A DNA stretch of 64,000 bases from Elymus sibiricus (lineage: Eukaryota > Streptophyta > Magnoliopsida > Poales > Poaceae): the NCBI GenBank assembly GCA_039707655.1, contig CM077671.1, forward strand, positions 244,852,595 to 244,916,594, given 5' to 3'. Numbering within the stretch: position 1 is the first letter of the stretch; the number at the start of each line of letters is the position of its first letter. The notes beneath the pieces were generated by a model, which searched no databases, was not told the DNA's origin, and saw only the letters and a list, made by a program, of their open reading frames with translations. Positions 1-9,234 of this stretch are shown here, piece by piece. The translations under genes and the position numbers were made by a program.

Positions 1-404
1 CATTTCTCGCTCTTTTTTGTATTCGAAGTTGCCACCTTGAGAATCCTTTTTGTACTCGAACTTGCCGCCTTTCGAAATGGAATTTGGTGTTCTTGCATTT
101 TTCTTCTGGAGGGAAGGGGTCTCGCACTTTTTGATAACAATCCTCGTTTTGCGCCTTGCTCTCTTTGGGGCAAGCACTCGCCTACTTCCCTCCCCCTCGC
201 ACCACGCGAGCGGGGGCTGGGGGGCACGGTGCTCGCACGTCGCCAAGGCCTTGGCGCCCGGATCCTCGCGTGGTACTCCCGGAAGTGTTAGCAGGCGTGT
301 GCTGCTTCATACTCGCTCGGGGGCTCCACTCACGGCCCGACGTGCCATCTTGGAGCCTAAGGAGGCCCGCCCCTCCCGAGGTAGGAAACAAAATTTTCTT
401 TGGG
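1..404. other. Non-coding internal region of Tat-1
   Basis: Reading frames here are short and overlap in several frames, with no recognisable domain. By position it is the spacer between the pol gene, which lies outside the window, and the end of the antisense gene. I see nothing else in it. Confidence 0.5.
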
Positions 405-813
405 GAGCTGCTTGAGCGTCAAGGGGGGCTCCTGAGCAGTACGCCTCAGGAGCCTTACCGGTCATAAAGCCACTCGCCCCTTGATGTCGTCCTTGGTGAT
501 CCGGTCGGCATCAAGGGTGTTGAGGCCTCGCATCGTAAGTGCGCCCTTGGTGATCCGGTCATACATTACGGTGGTAGGGAAATGTGCGGGACTGGGACCT
601 GCCGACGTAGAGCTGCTTGAGCATCAAAGGGGGCTCCTGAGCAGCATGCCTCAGGAGCCTTACCGGTCATATAGCCACTCGCCCCTTGGTGTCGTCCTTG
701 GTGATCCGGTCGGCATCAAGGGTATCGAGGCCTCACCTCGTGGTTGCGTCCTTGGTGATCCGGTCGTACACTACGGTGGAGGGGAAATGTGCGGGACTGG
801 GGCCTGCAGACAC
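405..813 (+). repeat. Two tandem copies of a ~205 bp unit
   Basis: Unit 1 spans 405-609 and unit 2 spans 610-813; both open with GAGCTGCTTGAGC. A third copy breaks off after GAGCT at 814. Each unit contains two copies of CCTTGGTGATCCGGTC about 85 bp apart and the self-complementary stretch GGGCTCCTGAGCAG / CTCAGGAGCC, so the array has a finer repeat inside it. It lies just beyond the 3' end of the antisense gene, where it could act as a 3' end or spacer. No function is established. 814-1078 holds nothing else I recognise apart from a run of cytosines at 870-880. Confidence 0.85.
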
Positions 814-1078
814 AGAGCTCCCAACTTGCCTCATTCATATGAAGGAGAAGTCCTCAGGACGTCCGAAGACCCCCCCCCCCCAAGCGCCACTACTAAACCT
901 CCCTGATGCGGAAGGCTACCGCGAGCGTGTCAATCGGATTGGCAGCGACCCCGGACAAGAGGAAGCGCGGCGCAACACACCTCGTCATTTGGGGACACAT
1001 TCAAGGGTATTTTCCAAAATACATTAGAGTTGCCACTAGGCCACATGCATAACCTTGCCAGGAGAACAAGCAGGCTAC

Positions 1079-4000
1079 TCAAGGGGACATGCAGTCGCCG
1101 CCACTCTCGTCATCACCGCCACTGGCGGCCTCGCGCTCCTCGGCCCAGGCATGGCCCTCGGCTTCGTCAGAAGAAAGTTCCGCTATCAGGTCTTCCACAT
1201 GGTCCTCGACCCACTCGGCGAGGGCAGCGCGAGTCACTTCAGGCACAGGACCGAGCACCACTCCAAAATCGAAGTGTGGGTCGAGACGAAGGAGGTGGCT
1301 GAAGACGTTCGAGGCTGCCCGCGCGAGGAGGTCGCGGCGCTTCTCCTTCACAAGCATGCGGACCTTCTCCGCACCCCCTCAAGGCACTCCACGACCTTGG
1401 AAAAGAAGCCCAGGTACCCGGCGTCGTCCGGAACCAAGGGGCTCGAGACGCTCGCACCGCAGATGTCGCTCAAGGCCCGGGTAGCCCTCCCCTTGAGGGA
1501 CCGGAACATCTGGGAACGCGCGTACTGGAGGCCGCGAGCACGGTCCGCCTCGTCCAAAGCCTTCTCCGCCAGGGAAGCAATGCCCTTTACTTGTTTATAG
1601 AGAAAGGCTAGATCGGCCTCGGCAGCAGCCTGGGCGTCCATCGCGGCTCGCCGGCGTCCCTCCTCTTGGCCTAACCTTCCCTTGAGGACATCAACCTCGC
1701 CTTTCAGGTGGTCACGACGCTTGCAGAAACGCGACTCCTGGAGCTTCAGCTTCGCGCGATAGTCCTGGAGAAGGGAATGCCAAGCCTCTGCCACCTTGTT
1801 GTCGACCTCCTCTTGGAACTTCGCCTTGCGTGAGGCAAGGGACTCTTCGGCGAGCGACGCCTGGCACTCCCTCACCTCCAGCCTCTCCCGCTCCAGGCTC
1901 TGCTCCAGCGCCTCCATCGCCAACGCGTCAACGGGCATGCGGGGGCTCGCGACGGCGGGGAGGAACTCGATTGACGGGCCATCAAGTGTGGCCCTCCGCG
2001 TCTGGATCTGCCATTCAAGGTCGACGTTGAAGGCTTGAAGCTCCTTGAGGTGTTCGTCGGAGGCCCTGCGCCGGCAGTCAGCTTCCTGAGCCTCGGCAAA
2101 GGCGCGCTCGCGGGCCTCCACCGCTGCGGCAAGAGACTCCTCGGCCTTTGCACGGGCGCGCTCGCGCTACAGGCGGCCGAAATTCACAGCGACCTCAAGA
2201 CGATGCCATTCCTGCGCAAGGCGCTGATGCTCCACCTCCAAGCGGGCATCACTGTTGGCAAGCTCCACCCACAGGCGTCCTAGCGCGTCCGCCGCGGTTT
2301 GGAGCAAACCCCACCACGCGGCGCTCCGGTCACCCGCGAGCTCAAGGGGCCAACCAGGGTCTCCACCTTCCCCAGGATGGGAGGGGGAGGTACGCGAGGG
2401 GCCACCCAGCCCGGACGCGTGCCCAGGGGCTGGGGGCTCCCGCATAACCACTCCAGAAGAAGGACGCGCCTCCTGGGGCCCCGCATCACCAAGCAAAGGG
2501 GGCCCAAGTACACAGCGCGGCATGCCCCCAGGGAAGGCCTCTAGCGGGGGAAGCGGCCCCATCCTAGGGAGCTGGAGGCCACGGGCGAAGAAGACCGCAG
2601 GGGGCTCGCGCTCGGGGCCTCCTAACGGCCGAACAGGCTCGGGCGTGGGCCCTCTGGCGGCCAGAACCCCGCGGCCGACGGGAGACGAGACCGCGAGAAG
2701 CTCGGCGGCCGCAGGAGTGGGCGGCGCCGACCCAGTCCCTCCTTCACCGGTGGGGAGCCTGCGAAACAGAAGCTCAGAAGGAGGGCGCCGAAGGGAATGT
2801 CGAGGGGGCGCAGGCAATTACTCATCCACGGCGATCCACTTCCTCTTCACCGGCGCCCACGGCGCCGAGGAGCGGCCGCCCCTGGGCGCCTTCCTCTTCC
2901 GGCCGGCGCGGGGACCGGGGGACGATGAACCGACGACCGGCACCTGACACTCAGCGGTGGAGACGGCGACCTTCATCATCGACGGGGCGTCACCCTCGAC
3001 CCCGGGCTGACTCGAAGCGGGAACCGGACAAGCCGGTTGCGAAGGGCGCTCCACCTCGGCCACGGAAAGGGCGGCGCCCTCAGAGTTTCCGGGGTCAGGG
3101 CCCCCGAGAAAGGGTCATCCTGAGGACGTGCCACCTCCGGAGGAAGGAGCCCCCACTAATCGAAACGCGGCATCTTCAGGACGAGGGCTTCCGATCCTTG
3201 TAGTTGTACAAGGGTAGGCCGCCCCGGGGAAGCTCGTCAGGTTCACCACCGGCAGGCGGCGGAGCAGCTCGCGCAGCACGCCGGGGGAAAGAGGCGGGAC
3301 CTGGATCCTCATGGGATCGCGGGGGCCTGCGAAGGCCCACATCGGGCGGGAATGGCGCTGAAGAGGAGCAATCCGTCGGCATGTGAACTCCCGCACCACC
3401 ATCGCTATCGTCACGCCCGCCTTCTTCAGCCTCGTCAGCCTGGCTAGGACAAACGCAAGCCTCGGGTCGACAAGCTCCTCGTTCCTCCACCCGCGATTCG
3501 GCACTGCGGGGGTTGGAACAGAGGGTCGGCCTCAGCGGCGTTGACATACACCCACTGCCGCCGGGACCCTTCTGCCTCCGGAGAGAGTCCGGCATCGAGG
3601 GCCCCCCCGGCCGATGCATCCGCTGCTCTCAGGGACACGCACCCAGAGCACTGTTCCCCCGAGACCAACTCAAGGGAGAAGAAGTGGCGCAACAAGGCCA
3701 CGGAGGGGAAGACACCAACAAAGGCCTCGCACAGGAACGCGAAGGCCAAGAGGAGGACAAGGGAACCGGTGTCAAGGTGGAGCACGTGGATCCGATAATA
3801 CGAAAGCACGACGGAGAGGAAGCCTGAGAACGGCGGCAACACGGCCGAGAGAAGGGCGTGGATATGAAGGGGGACGACGGGGGCCTCAAGCTCGCTCCGA
3901 GGCCGCGTGCCCGGCCAGATCTTGGTTGCCCCCCCATTCATTGGAGCCGGCGGCGACCACCAGCTGAACCTTCTCCAACCCCTCCAAGTTCACCACCGAT

Positions 4001-4080
4001 GACCGGCCCAGCGCGGGCTTAGGCGCCGACGCGGTCATCGGCGCCCTCAAGCCCTCGCCCTCTCCCTTCTTGGGGGCCAT
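1079..4080 (-). pseudogene. Antisense additional ORF of Tat-1, intronless and decayed
   Basis: The likely start is the ATG at 4080 (MAPKKGEGEG) and the last frame ends at 1079. The order is: a conserved N-terminal region at about 3860-3200 with motifs LPPFSGFLSVVLSYYRIHVL and CRRIAPLQRHSRPMW, which I read as PF04195 (putative gypsy-type transposon); a Pro/Ser-rich linker with a basic, NLS-like patch (GRKRKAPRGG and VKRKW) near 2840-2910; a long charged coiled coil at about 2300-1400; and a C-terminal region (1350-1080) with PEVTRAALAEWVEDHVEDL and an acidic tail. From 3504 to 1348 one frame runs through in-frame stops at 3115, 2818 and 2167. Frameshifts fall near 3.9, 3.5, 3.2 and 1.35 kb. 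No GT-AG gaps are visible, unlike the homologue in Tat-2. The protein's role is unknown. The domain name is from memory, not a search. Confidence 0.75.
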
Positions 4081-4360
4081 GGCAAGGGGGCGTGGCGGCG
4101 CGTGCGTAGGGATTTGACGGAAAGGGTGAGATCCGCGGAAGAGGGGAGAACAGACGGTGAAATCGAAGAGGAACAAAGACGGCTTGGTGGCGTGTGCCCG
4201 GCAATTTGACAAACCTGGCAATGGCCGAGCCGGCGTAGAGGAGAGGGGGCGATGGCCTCTCAGAGTCTGCCACGTGTAAAGCCTCGCCCGCAGGCGTTTG
4301 GGGCCCGCGGTGCTTCGGGCCGACCTCAAGGCTTCGCCCGGAAGCCAGCTCGGGCGCGCC

Positions 4361-4377
4361 TTGGGCCCGGGGGCTAC
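4361..4377 (+). promoter_or_regulatory. Polypurine tract of Tat-1
   Basis: TTGGGCCCGGGGGCTAC abuts the TG of the LTR. It is the plus-strand primer site and fixes this LTR as the 3' LTR and the element as + oriented. Confidence 0.8.
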
Positions 4378-5108
4378 TGTCGGCGTTCTGGGAACGGGGG
4401 TACCCAGACCTGCCTGCGGCCCAGGACATGGCCCACCTCGTCAGCCAAGCACAACCAGACGCAGCCCCACTCAAGACAAGGCCCTCGCGAGGGCCCTAGG
4501 CTCGCGAGGAGGAGCAGCATCAAGACCAGCAAGGAATGGGCCTCCCCAGGCCCCCTCCGGAGCGGCGGAGATCTCTATGCAGAGCCCAGCCTCAGGAGTC
4601 AAAGATGACGCAAGGAAGGACAGGCGGGCGCCAGCGCGCCAGGCGATGCAGTTTCCCCTTTGGACAGGGCGGGGTTGTACTCCTGTCCCCCTTCAAATTT
4701 GGCCGTTGTGGGATCCCTTCCCGCCATTGTGATAAGGGGAGAGGACCCGGGCCACCGTTATATATAGAGGCTAGGCTGCACCGTAGAAAGGGGAGAGATT
4801 GAATCCCAACACAAGTGAGCAGAAGGCCAAGAACACCTCAGGAGCGCCCTCACGACGCTCCTCAACACTGTACTAGTTCATCCACCACACCTCCTCGAGA
4901 GGCAATCCACCAAAGCAGGAGTAGGGTATTACGCTTTGCAGCGGCCCGAACCTGGGTAAACCACCGTGTTCATCTTCTTCCTCATCATCGAGCGAGTTCA
5001 TCCTCTTAGTCGTCAAGTAGCGAGCTAGGTAGGGCGAGGCCGCAGGGGATCTTCGCACACGCCCCTGTGTTCGAACCTTGAGGGTTTTGCGGAGCCCGAA
5101 ATCCGACA
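4378..5108 (+). repeat. 3' LTR of Tat-1 (731 bp)
   Basis: It starts TGTCGGCGTTCTGGG and ends CCCGAAATCCGACA, with the short terminal inverted repeat TGTCGG/CCGACA. A TATA box, TATATATAG, lies at about 4759-4767 and marks the U3/R region. There is no partner LTR in the window, so its age cannot be estimated. Confidence 0.85.
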
Positions 5109-5808
5109 AACTCCATTTTTGTAGTTTTATTTTATAAAAACCAAACTAGTGAAAAACAAGAAACTAAAAGATTTAATTGCAAGATCTAAAGATATACCTT
5201 CAAGCACTCACCTCCCCGGCAACGGCACCAGAAAAGAGCTTGATGTTTACTACGCAACTTTATTCTTGTAGACTTTGTTGGGCCTCCAAGCGCAGAGTTT
5301 TGTAGGACAGTAGCAATTTTCCCTCAAGTGGATGACCTAAGGTTTATCAATCCGTGGGAGGTGTAGGATGAAGATGGTCTCTCTCAAACAACCCTGCAAT
5401 CAAATACAAAAATCTCTTGTGTCCCCAACACACCCAATACAATGGCAAATTGTATAAGTGCACTAGTTCGGCGAAGAGATGGTGATACAAGTGCAATATG
5501 GATGGTAGATATAGGTTTTCGTAATCTGAAAATATAAAAACAGCAAGGTAGCAAGTAACAAAAGTGAGCACAAACGGTATTGCAATGCTTGAAAACAAGG
5601 CCTAGGGTCCGTACTTTTGCTAGTGCAATCTCTCAACAATGCTAATATAATTGGATCACATAACCATCCCTCAACGTACAATGAAGAATCACTCGAAAGT
5701 TCTTATCTAGCGGAGAACATAAGAAGAAATTGTTTGTAGGGTATGAAACCACCTTAAAGTTATCCTTTCCGATCGGTCTATCCAAGAGTTCGTACTAAAA
5801 TAACACCA
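5109..5808 (-). mobile_element. Element A: truncated Gypsy leader plus 5' LTR fragment
   Basis: A PBS complement (TCCCCGGCAACGGCACCA, 5213-5230, tRNA-Asp type) is followed after ten bases by an LTR start, TGATGTTTACTACGC, at 5241. This is therefore the 5' LTR of a minus-strand element whose body would lie to the left. Bases 5109-5212 are its leader, cut by Tat-1. The LTR can be followed to about 5808, where it stops in mid-LTR and the pol region of element C begins. It resembles the abundant Fatima-type LTR of wheat; the family name is tentative. Confidence 0.7.
5213..5230 (-). promoter_or_regulatory. tRNA-Asp type primer binding site of element A
   Basis: The reverse complement reads TGGTGCCGTTGCCGGGGA. 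It differs at one base from the 18-base complement of the plant tRNA-Asp 3' end as I remember it. Confidence 0.75.
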
Positions 5809-5812
5809 AGCC

Positions 5813-6091
5813 TATGAATGGAGATCACAAGCCTATGAAAATTCCAAGTTGTTTAAAGAAAAATTTAAAAGATGGCATGACAAGAGAATAAAAAAACGAG
5901 AATTTAATGTTGTTGATCATGTTCTATTATATAATTCTCGTTTAAGATTCTTTGCAGGAAAACTCCTCTCCAAATGGGAAGGACCTTATATTATTGAGGA
6001 GGTTTATCGCTCCGGAGCCATCAAGATAAAAAATGCGGAAGGAACAAATCGTATGGTGGTTAATGGGCAAAGAATTAAACATTATATTTAA
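5813..6091 (+). pseudogene. Integrase C-terminal fragment of element C
   Basis: The frame is open from the left junction to the TAA at 6091, about 92 residues. It matches the tail of a Ty3/Gypsy integrase: a basic helix (KLFKEKFKRWHDKRIKK), then FNVVDHVLLYNSRLRFFAGK and GKLLSKWEGPYIIEEVYR. This is the GPY/F-type module that follows the catalytic core and contacts DNA. It ends IKHYI. The catalytic D,D,E residues, RT and RNase H are missing because the element is truncated at about 5808. There is no start of its own; it was the end of a gag-pol polyprotein. Internal stops are absent, so truncation rather than point decay inactivated it. Confidence 0.8.
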
Positions 6092-6179
6092 GGTACACCC
6101 ATTAACAAAGAGACCAATGTTATTCAAACAATGATACCAGAGGAGCACATAAAAGAGACCTTCCAGGACACACCGAAAC

Positions 6180-6430
6180 CCTGAAAAAGGGCAGGTATGT
6201 GATATGGTAAGTAAACTGACTAAAAAAATTCCATAAAAAATATTTCTATCTGTTTTGGAATATTAGAAAAAAATACAAAAATAAGAACCAGCTGTGGGGA
6301 CCCACGAGGAAACCACAAGGCAGTTGGGCGTGCCTGAGTGCCTTATGGGCCCTTCGTGTGCCTTACCGACTCTGTTTTCTTTCCATTTACTTGTCCTCCA
6401 CGTAGAAAAATTCATTATATATACTCCCCG
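6180..6430 (+). promoter_or_regulatory. LTR-like internal promoter module ahead of the late ORF (element C)
   Basis: This non-coding stretch between pol and the late ORF parallels the element's own LTR at 43990-44160. Both show TTTTGGAATAT followed by an A-rich run, then CACAAGGCARTTGGGC, then TGCCTTA and GGG...CCC, then a TATA-like box (TTATATATA near 6415 here; GATATATGAAGG near 44136 in the LTR). The inverted arms AAGGCA/TGCCTT are kept in both (6316-6347 and 44073-44103). The late ORF ATG lies 85-90 bp beyond the TATA. I infer a second, internal promoter derived from U3; no transcript evidence is available. Confidence 0.55.
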
Positions 6431-6504
6431 ATGTTTTGACCACCCTATCGCAAGTTTTCCCCTGTTCTTGTTTCGAGCTATTTTTCTGGCAGATCTAGAC
6501 CGCG

Positions 6505-7017
6505 ATGTCTTCGTCATGTTCGTCCAAGGACAAGTTCTTCGAGAAGGTCATCAATCCCTACTTGCCGGAGATGATGATGCACCCTCAAGCCATTGAGATG
6601 CGTGAGGGGGTACTCCACATCTGGGATGTCTAAGGCCTGAAGAAGGAGGGAAGCAAGAAGGCCCGGCTTCAAGCGGTGGAGCAGGAACTATTGAAGTGCC
6701 AAGGGATGGTTGAGCGTGGTTTGAGTGCTAATCACTCTATGATCACGAAATTCATCTGGGAGAAAAAGCTGGACACCAGGAACATGGGTTAGGCTCTCTT
6801 CAAGCTTCAAGAGCGGATCAAGCATCTCCAAGCTCAAATATATGACCTGCAAAACTAAAACTGTGAGTATGAATCCAGGTTTAAAAGGATGAGCATCGCT
6901 GCCGATTTCAGGATTCCAGAGACACGTTCTTCTTTCTATGATGGGGAGCCCATGCCTTGGAAGATGGAGGACAAGCCTACCACTTCATCACCACCATCAC
7001 CCAAGAAGGAAACTTGA
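6505..7017 (+). pseudogene. Late ORF of element C, 170 codons with three stops
   Basis: The frame starts MSSSCSSKDKFFEKVINPY at 6505 and stays in register to TGA at 7015-7017. It is interrupted by TAA at 6631, TAG at 6790 and TAA at 6856, and by no frameshift. The product would be small, charged and largely helical (KKEGSKKARLQAVEQELLK; LFKLQERIKHLQAQIYDL), with coiled-coil-like heptads and a Ser/Pro tail. It has no signal peptide and no membrane segment, so it does not look like an envelope protein despite sitting in the env position. I do not recognise the family beyond its recurrence in wheat Gypsy elements. The preserved register across three stops suggests the frame was under selection before this copy decayed. 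Confidence 0.65.
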
Positions 7018-7646
7018 GTACATGGGTATGGGCACCACTCTTAGCTTGTTCCGAGCTTGGGGGAGGTGCCCCGGTATCGTATCACCAACACTTTTATAAT
7101 CATCATCTATCTTAGTTCGATCCTTAGCTATTTTGTGATTTAGAAGAATAAAGGTTTAGTGTGATTTAGTTTTTAGTGTTTGCTTTGTGACCTATCTATC
7201 TATATAATCGTGTGCTTGAGTTATATAATAAAGATTAGTTTGAGTTTGCTTGCTCTACTTTTTTGCATCAATCACAGCAATGAAAAGAATGAAAAATAAT
7301 CATATGCTAATCCCGTGGGGAGTAATGACTTCAAATAAAAGAGTATAGTTGGTAAAATTTGTTGGAGGTTAGCAAACATAGCAGTATTCACTGATGCAAT
7401 TCATGAAAAAGTAATGATGAAAGAGAGGTCCCACATATAAATATACTATCTTGGACATCTTTTATGATTGTGAGCCCCCATTAAATATTCTATGCATGAT
7501 AAATTAGTTGATGTTGGACAAGGAAGACACCGTAGTGAGTTATGTTTGCTCATATTCACATTGAAGTTATATTGTCATGGATTCTCCAACATGTGGTGCT
7601 TGCTCCTATCCTTTGCTAGCCAAAATCTTCACACCAAGTAGAGATA
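7018..7646 (+). other. 3' non-coding region of element C, left block
   Basis: There are no coding frames. It begins with a purine-rich stretch, AGCTTGGGGGAGGTGCC (about 7056), which resembles an internal polypurine tract, and ends with the AGATA target site (7642-7646) where element B entered. It continues at 42866. Confidence 0.6.
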
Positions 7647-9234
7647 TGATGTGGCTTCAGACTGCGTCGGTGTTTTCCCCAAAGAGGAAGGGATGATGCA
7701 GCACTGCTACGGTAAGTATTTCCCTCAGTTATGAAACCAAGGTTATTGAACCAGTAGGAGAACCACGCAACACTATGTAAACGGTACCTGCACACAAAGA
7801 ACAAATACTTGCAACCCGACGCGTAAGAGAGGTTGTCAATCTCTCCACAGTAAAATGATAGATTAGATTGTAGTAGATTGGATAAATAGATCGCACAAGA
7901 ACACAAAATAAAAGAAGCAAATAAAAAGTGCAGCAAGGTATTTTTGGGTTTTTGGAATAATAGATCTGAAAACAAAAGCGCAAAAGATAGATCGGAAAGC
8001 AATATGTTGGAAAAGTATACCCGGGGGCCATAGGTTTCTCTAGTGGCTTCTCTCATGAGTATAGCACACGGTGGGTAAACAAATTACTGTTGGGCAATTG
8101 ATACAAGATCAAATAATCATGACGATATCCAAGGCGATGATCCTTATATAGGCATCACGTCCAAGATTAGTAGACGGAAATGATTCTGCATCTACTACTA
8201 TTACTCCACACACCGACCGCTATCCAGCATGCATCTAGTGTTTTAAGTTCATGGAGAAACGGAGTAATGCAATAAGAACGATGACATGATCTAGACAAGA
8301 TCTATTCATGTAGGGATAGAACCCATCTTGTTATCCTTAATAGCAACGATACATGTGTGCCTCGCTGCCCCTTCTGTCACTGGGAGAGGACACCGCAAGA
8401 TCGAACCCATCACAAAGCACCTCTTCTCATGGCAAGAAAAATCGATCTAGTTGGCCTAACTAAACCAAAGATTCGAAGAAGAAATACGAGGCTATAAGTA
8501 ATCATGCATATAAGAGATCAAAAGAAGACTCAAATAATATTCATGGATAGAAACTGATCATGAACTCAAAATTCATCGGATCCCAACAAACACACCACAA
8601 AAAGTCATTACATCAAATAGATCTCCAAGAGACAATTGTATTGAGAATCAAAAGAGAGAGAGAGAGAGATAAATCCATCTAGCTACTGCCTACGGACCCG
8701 TATGTCTATGGTGGACTACTCACGCATCATCGGAGAGGCACCAATGAGGATGATGAACCCCTCCGTGATGATGTTAGATTGGATCTCGCGGTTCTGGAAC
8801 TTGCCGCGGCTGGAAGTATTTTTCATCGACTCCTCTAGGGTTTCTAGAATATTTGGGTATTTATAGAGCTCAGAGGCGGTGGAGGGGGCTCCCGAGGCCA
8901 CCACAACCCACCAGGGCGCGCCGGGGGCCTCTGGTGCGCCCTGGTGTCTTCTGGCCCCCACGGTCCTCCTCCCGGGTACTTCTTTTGCCCACTAGTTGTC
9001 TTCTGGCCCAAAAAAATCTCCAAAAAGTATCATCGCGATTGGACTCCATTTGGTACTGATATTCTGCGAAGTAAAAAAACAAGCAAAAAACAGCAACTGG
9101 CACTTGACACTATGTCAATAGGTTAGTCCCAAAAAATGATATAAAGTTGCTATAAAATGATTGTAAACCATCCAAGAATGATAATATAACAACATGGAAC
9201 AATCAAAAATTATAGATACGTTGGAGACGTATCA
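7647..9234 (-). repeat. 3' LTR of element B (1,588 bp)
   Basis: In the sense direction it starts TGATACGTCTCCAACG (from 9234) and ends at 7647. A TATA box (TATAAATA) lies at 8859-8866. Upstream of it is an inverted repeat, CCAGGGCGCGCC (8911-8922) with GGTGCGCCCTGG (8933-8944). A short (AG)n tract lies near 8653-8669. Confidence 0.85.

Larger units (their letters stand above)
1..5108 (+). mobile_element. Tat-1: 3' portion of a Tat-lineage Gypsy LTR retrotransposon
   Basis: The right end is a complete 731 bp LTR (4378-5108, TGTCGG...CCGACA) preceded by a polypurine tract, so the element reads on the + strand and its 5' LTR, gag and pol lie left of the window. What remains inside is the 3' internal region: a tandem repeat, then a decayed gene on the opposite strand (1079-4080). 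Tat-lineage elements of grasses, such as Grande of maize, are known to carry an extra antisense ORF here, and element Tat-2 in this window has the same plan. The TSD cannot be checked because the left end is absent; the 5 bases after the LTR are AACTC. Confidence 0.8.
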
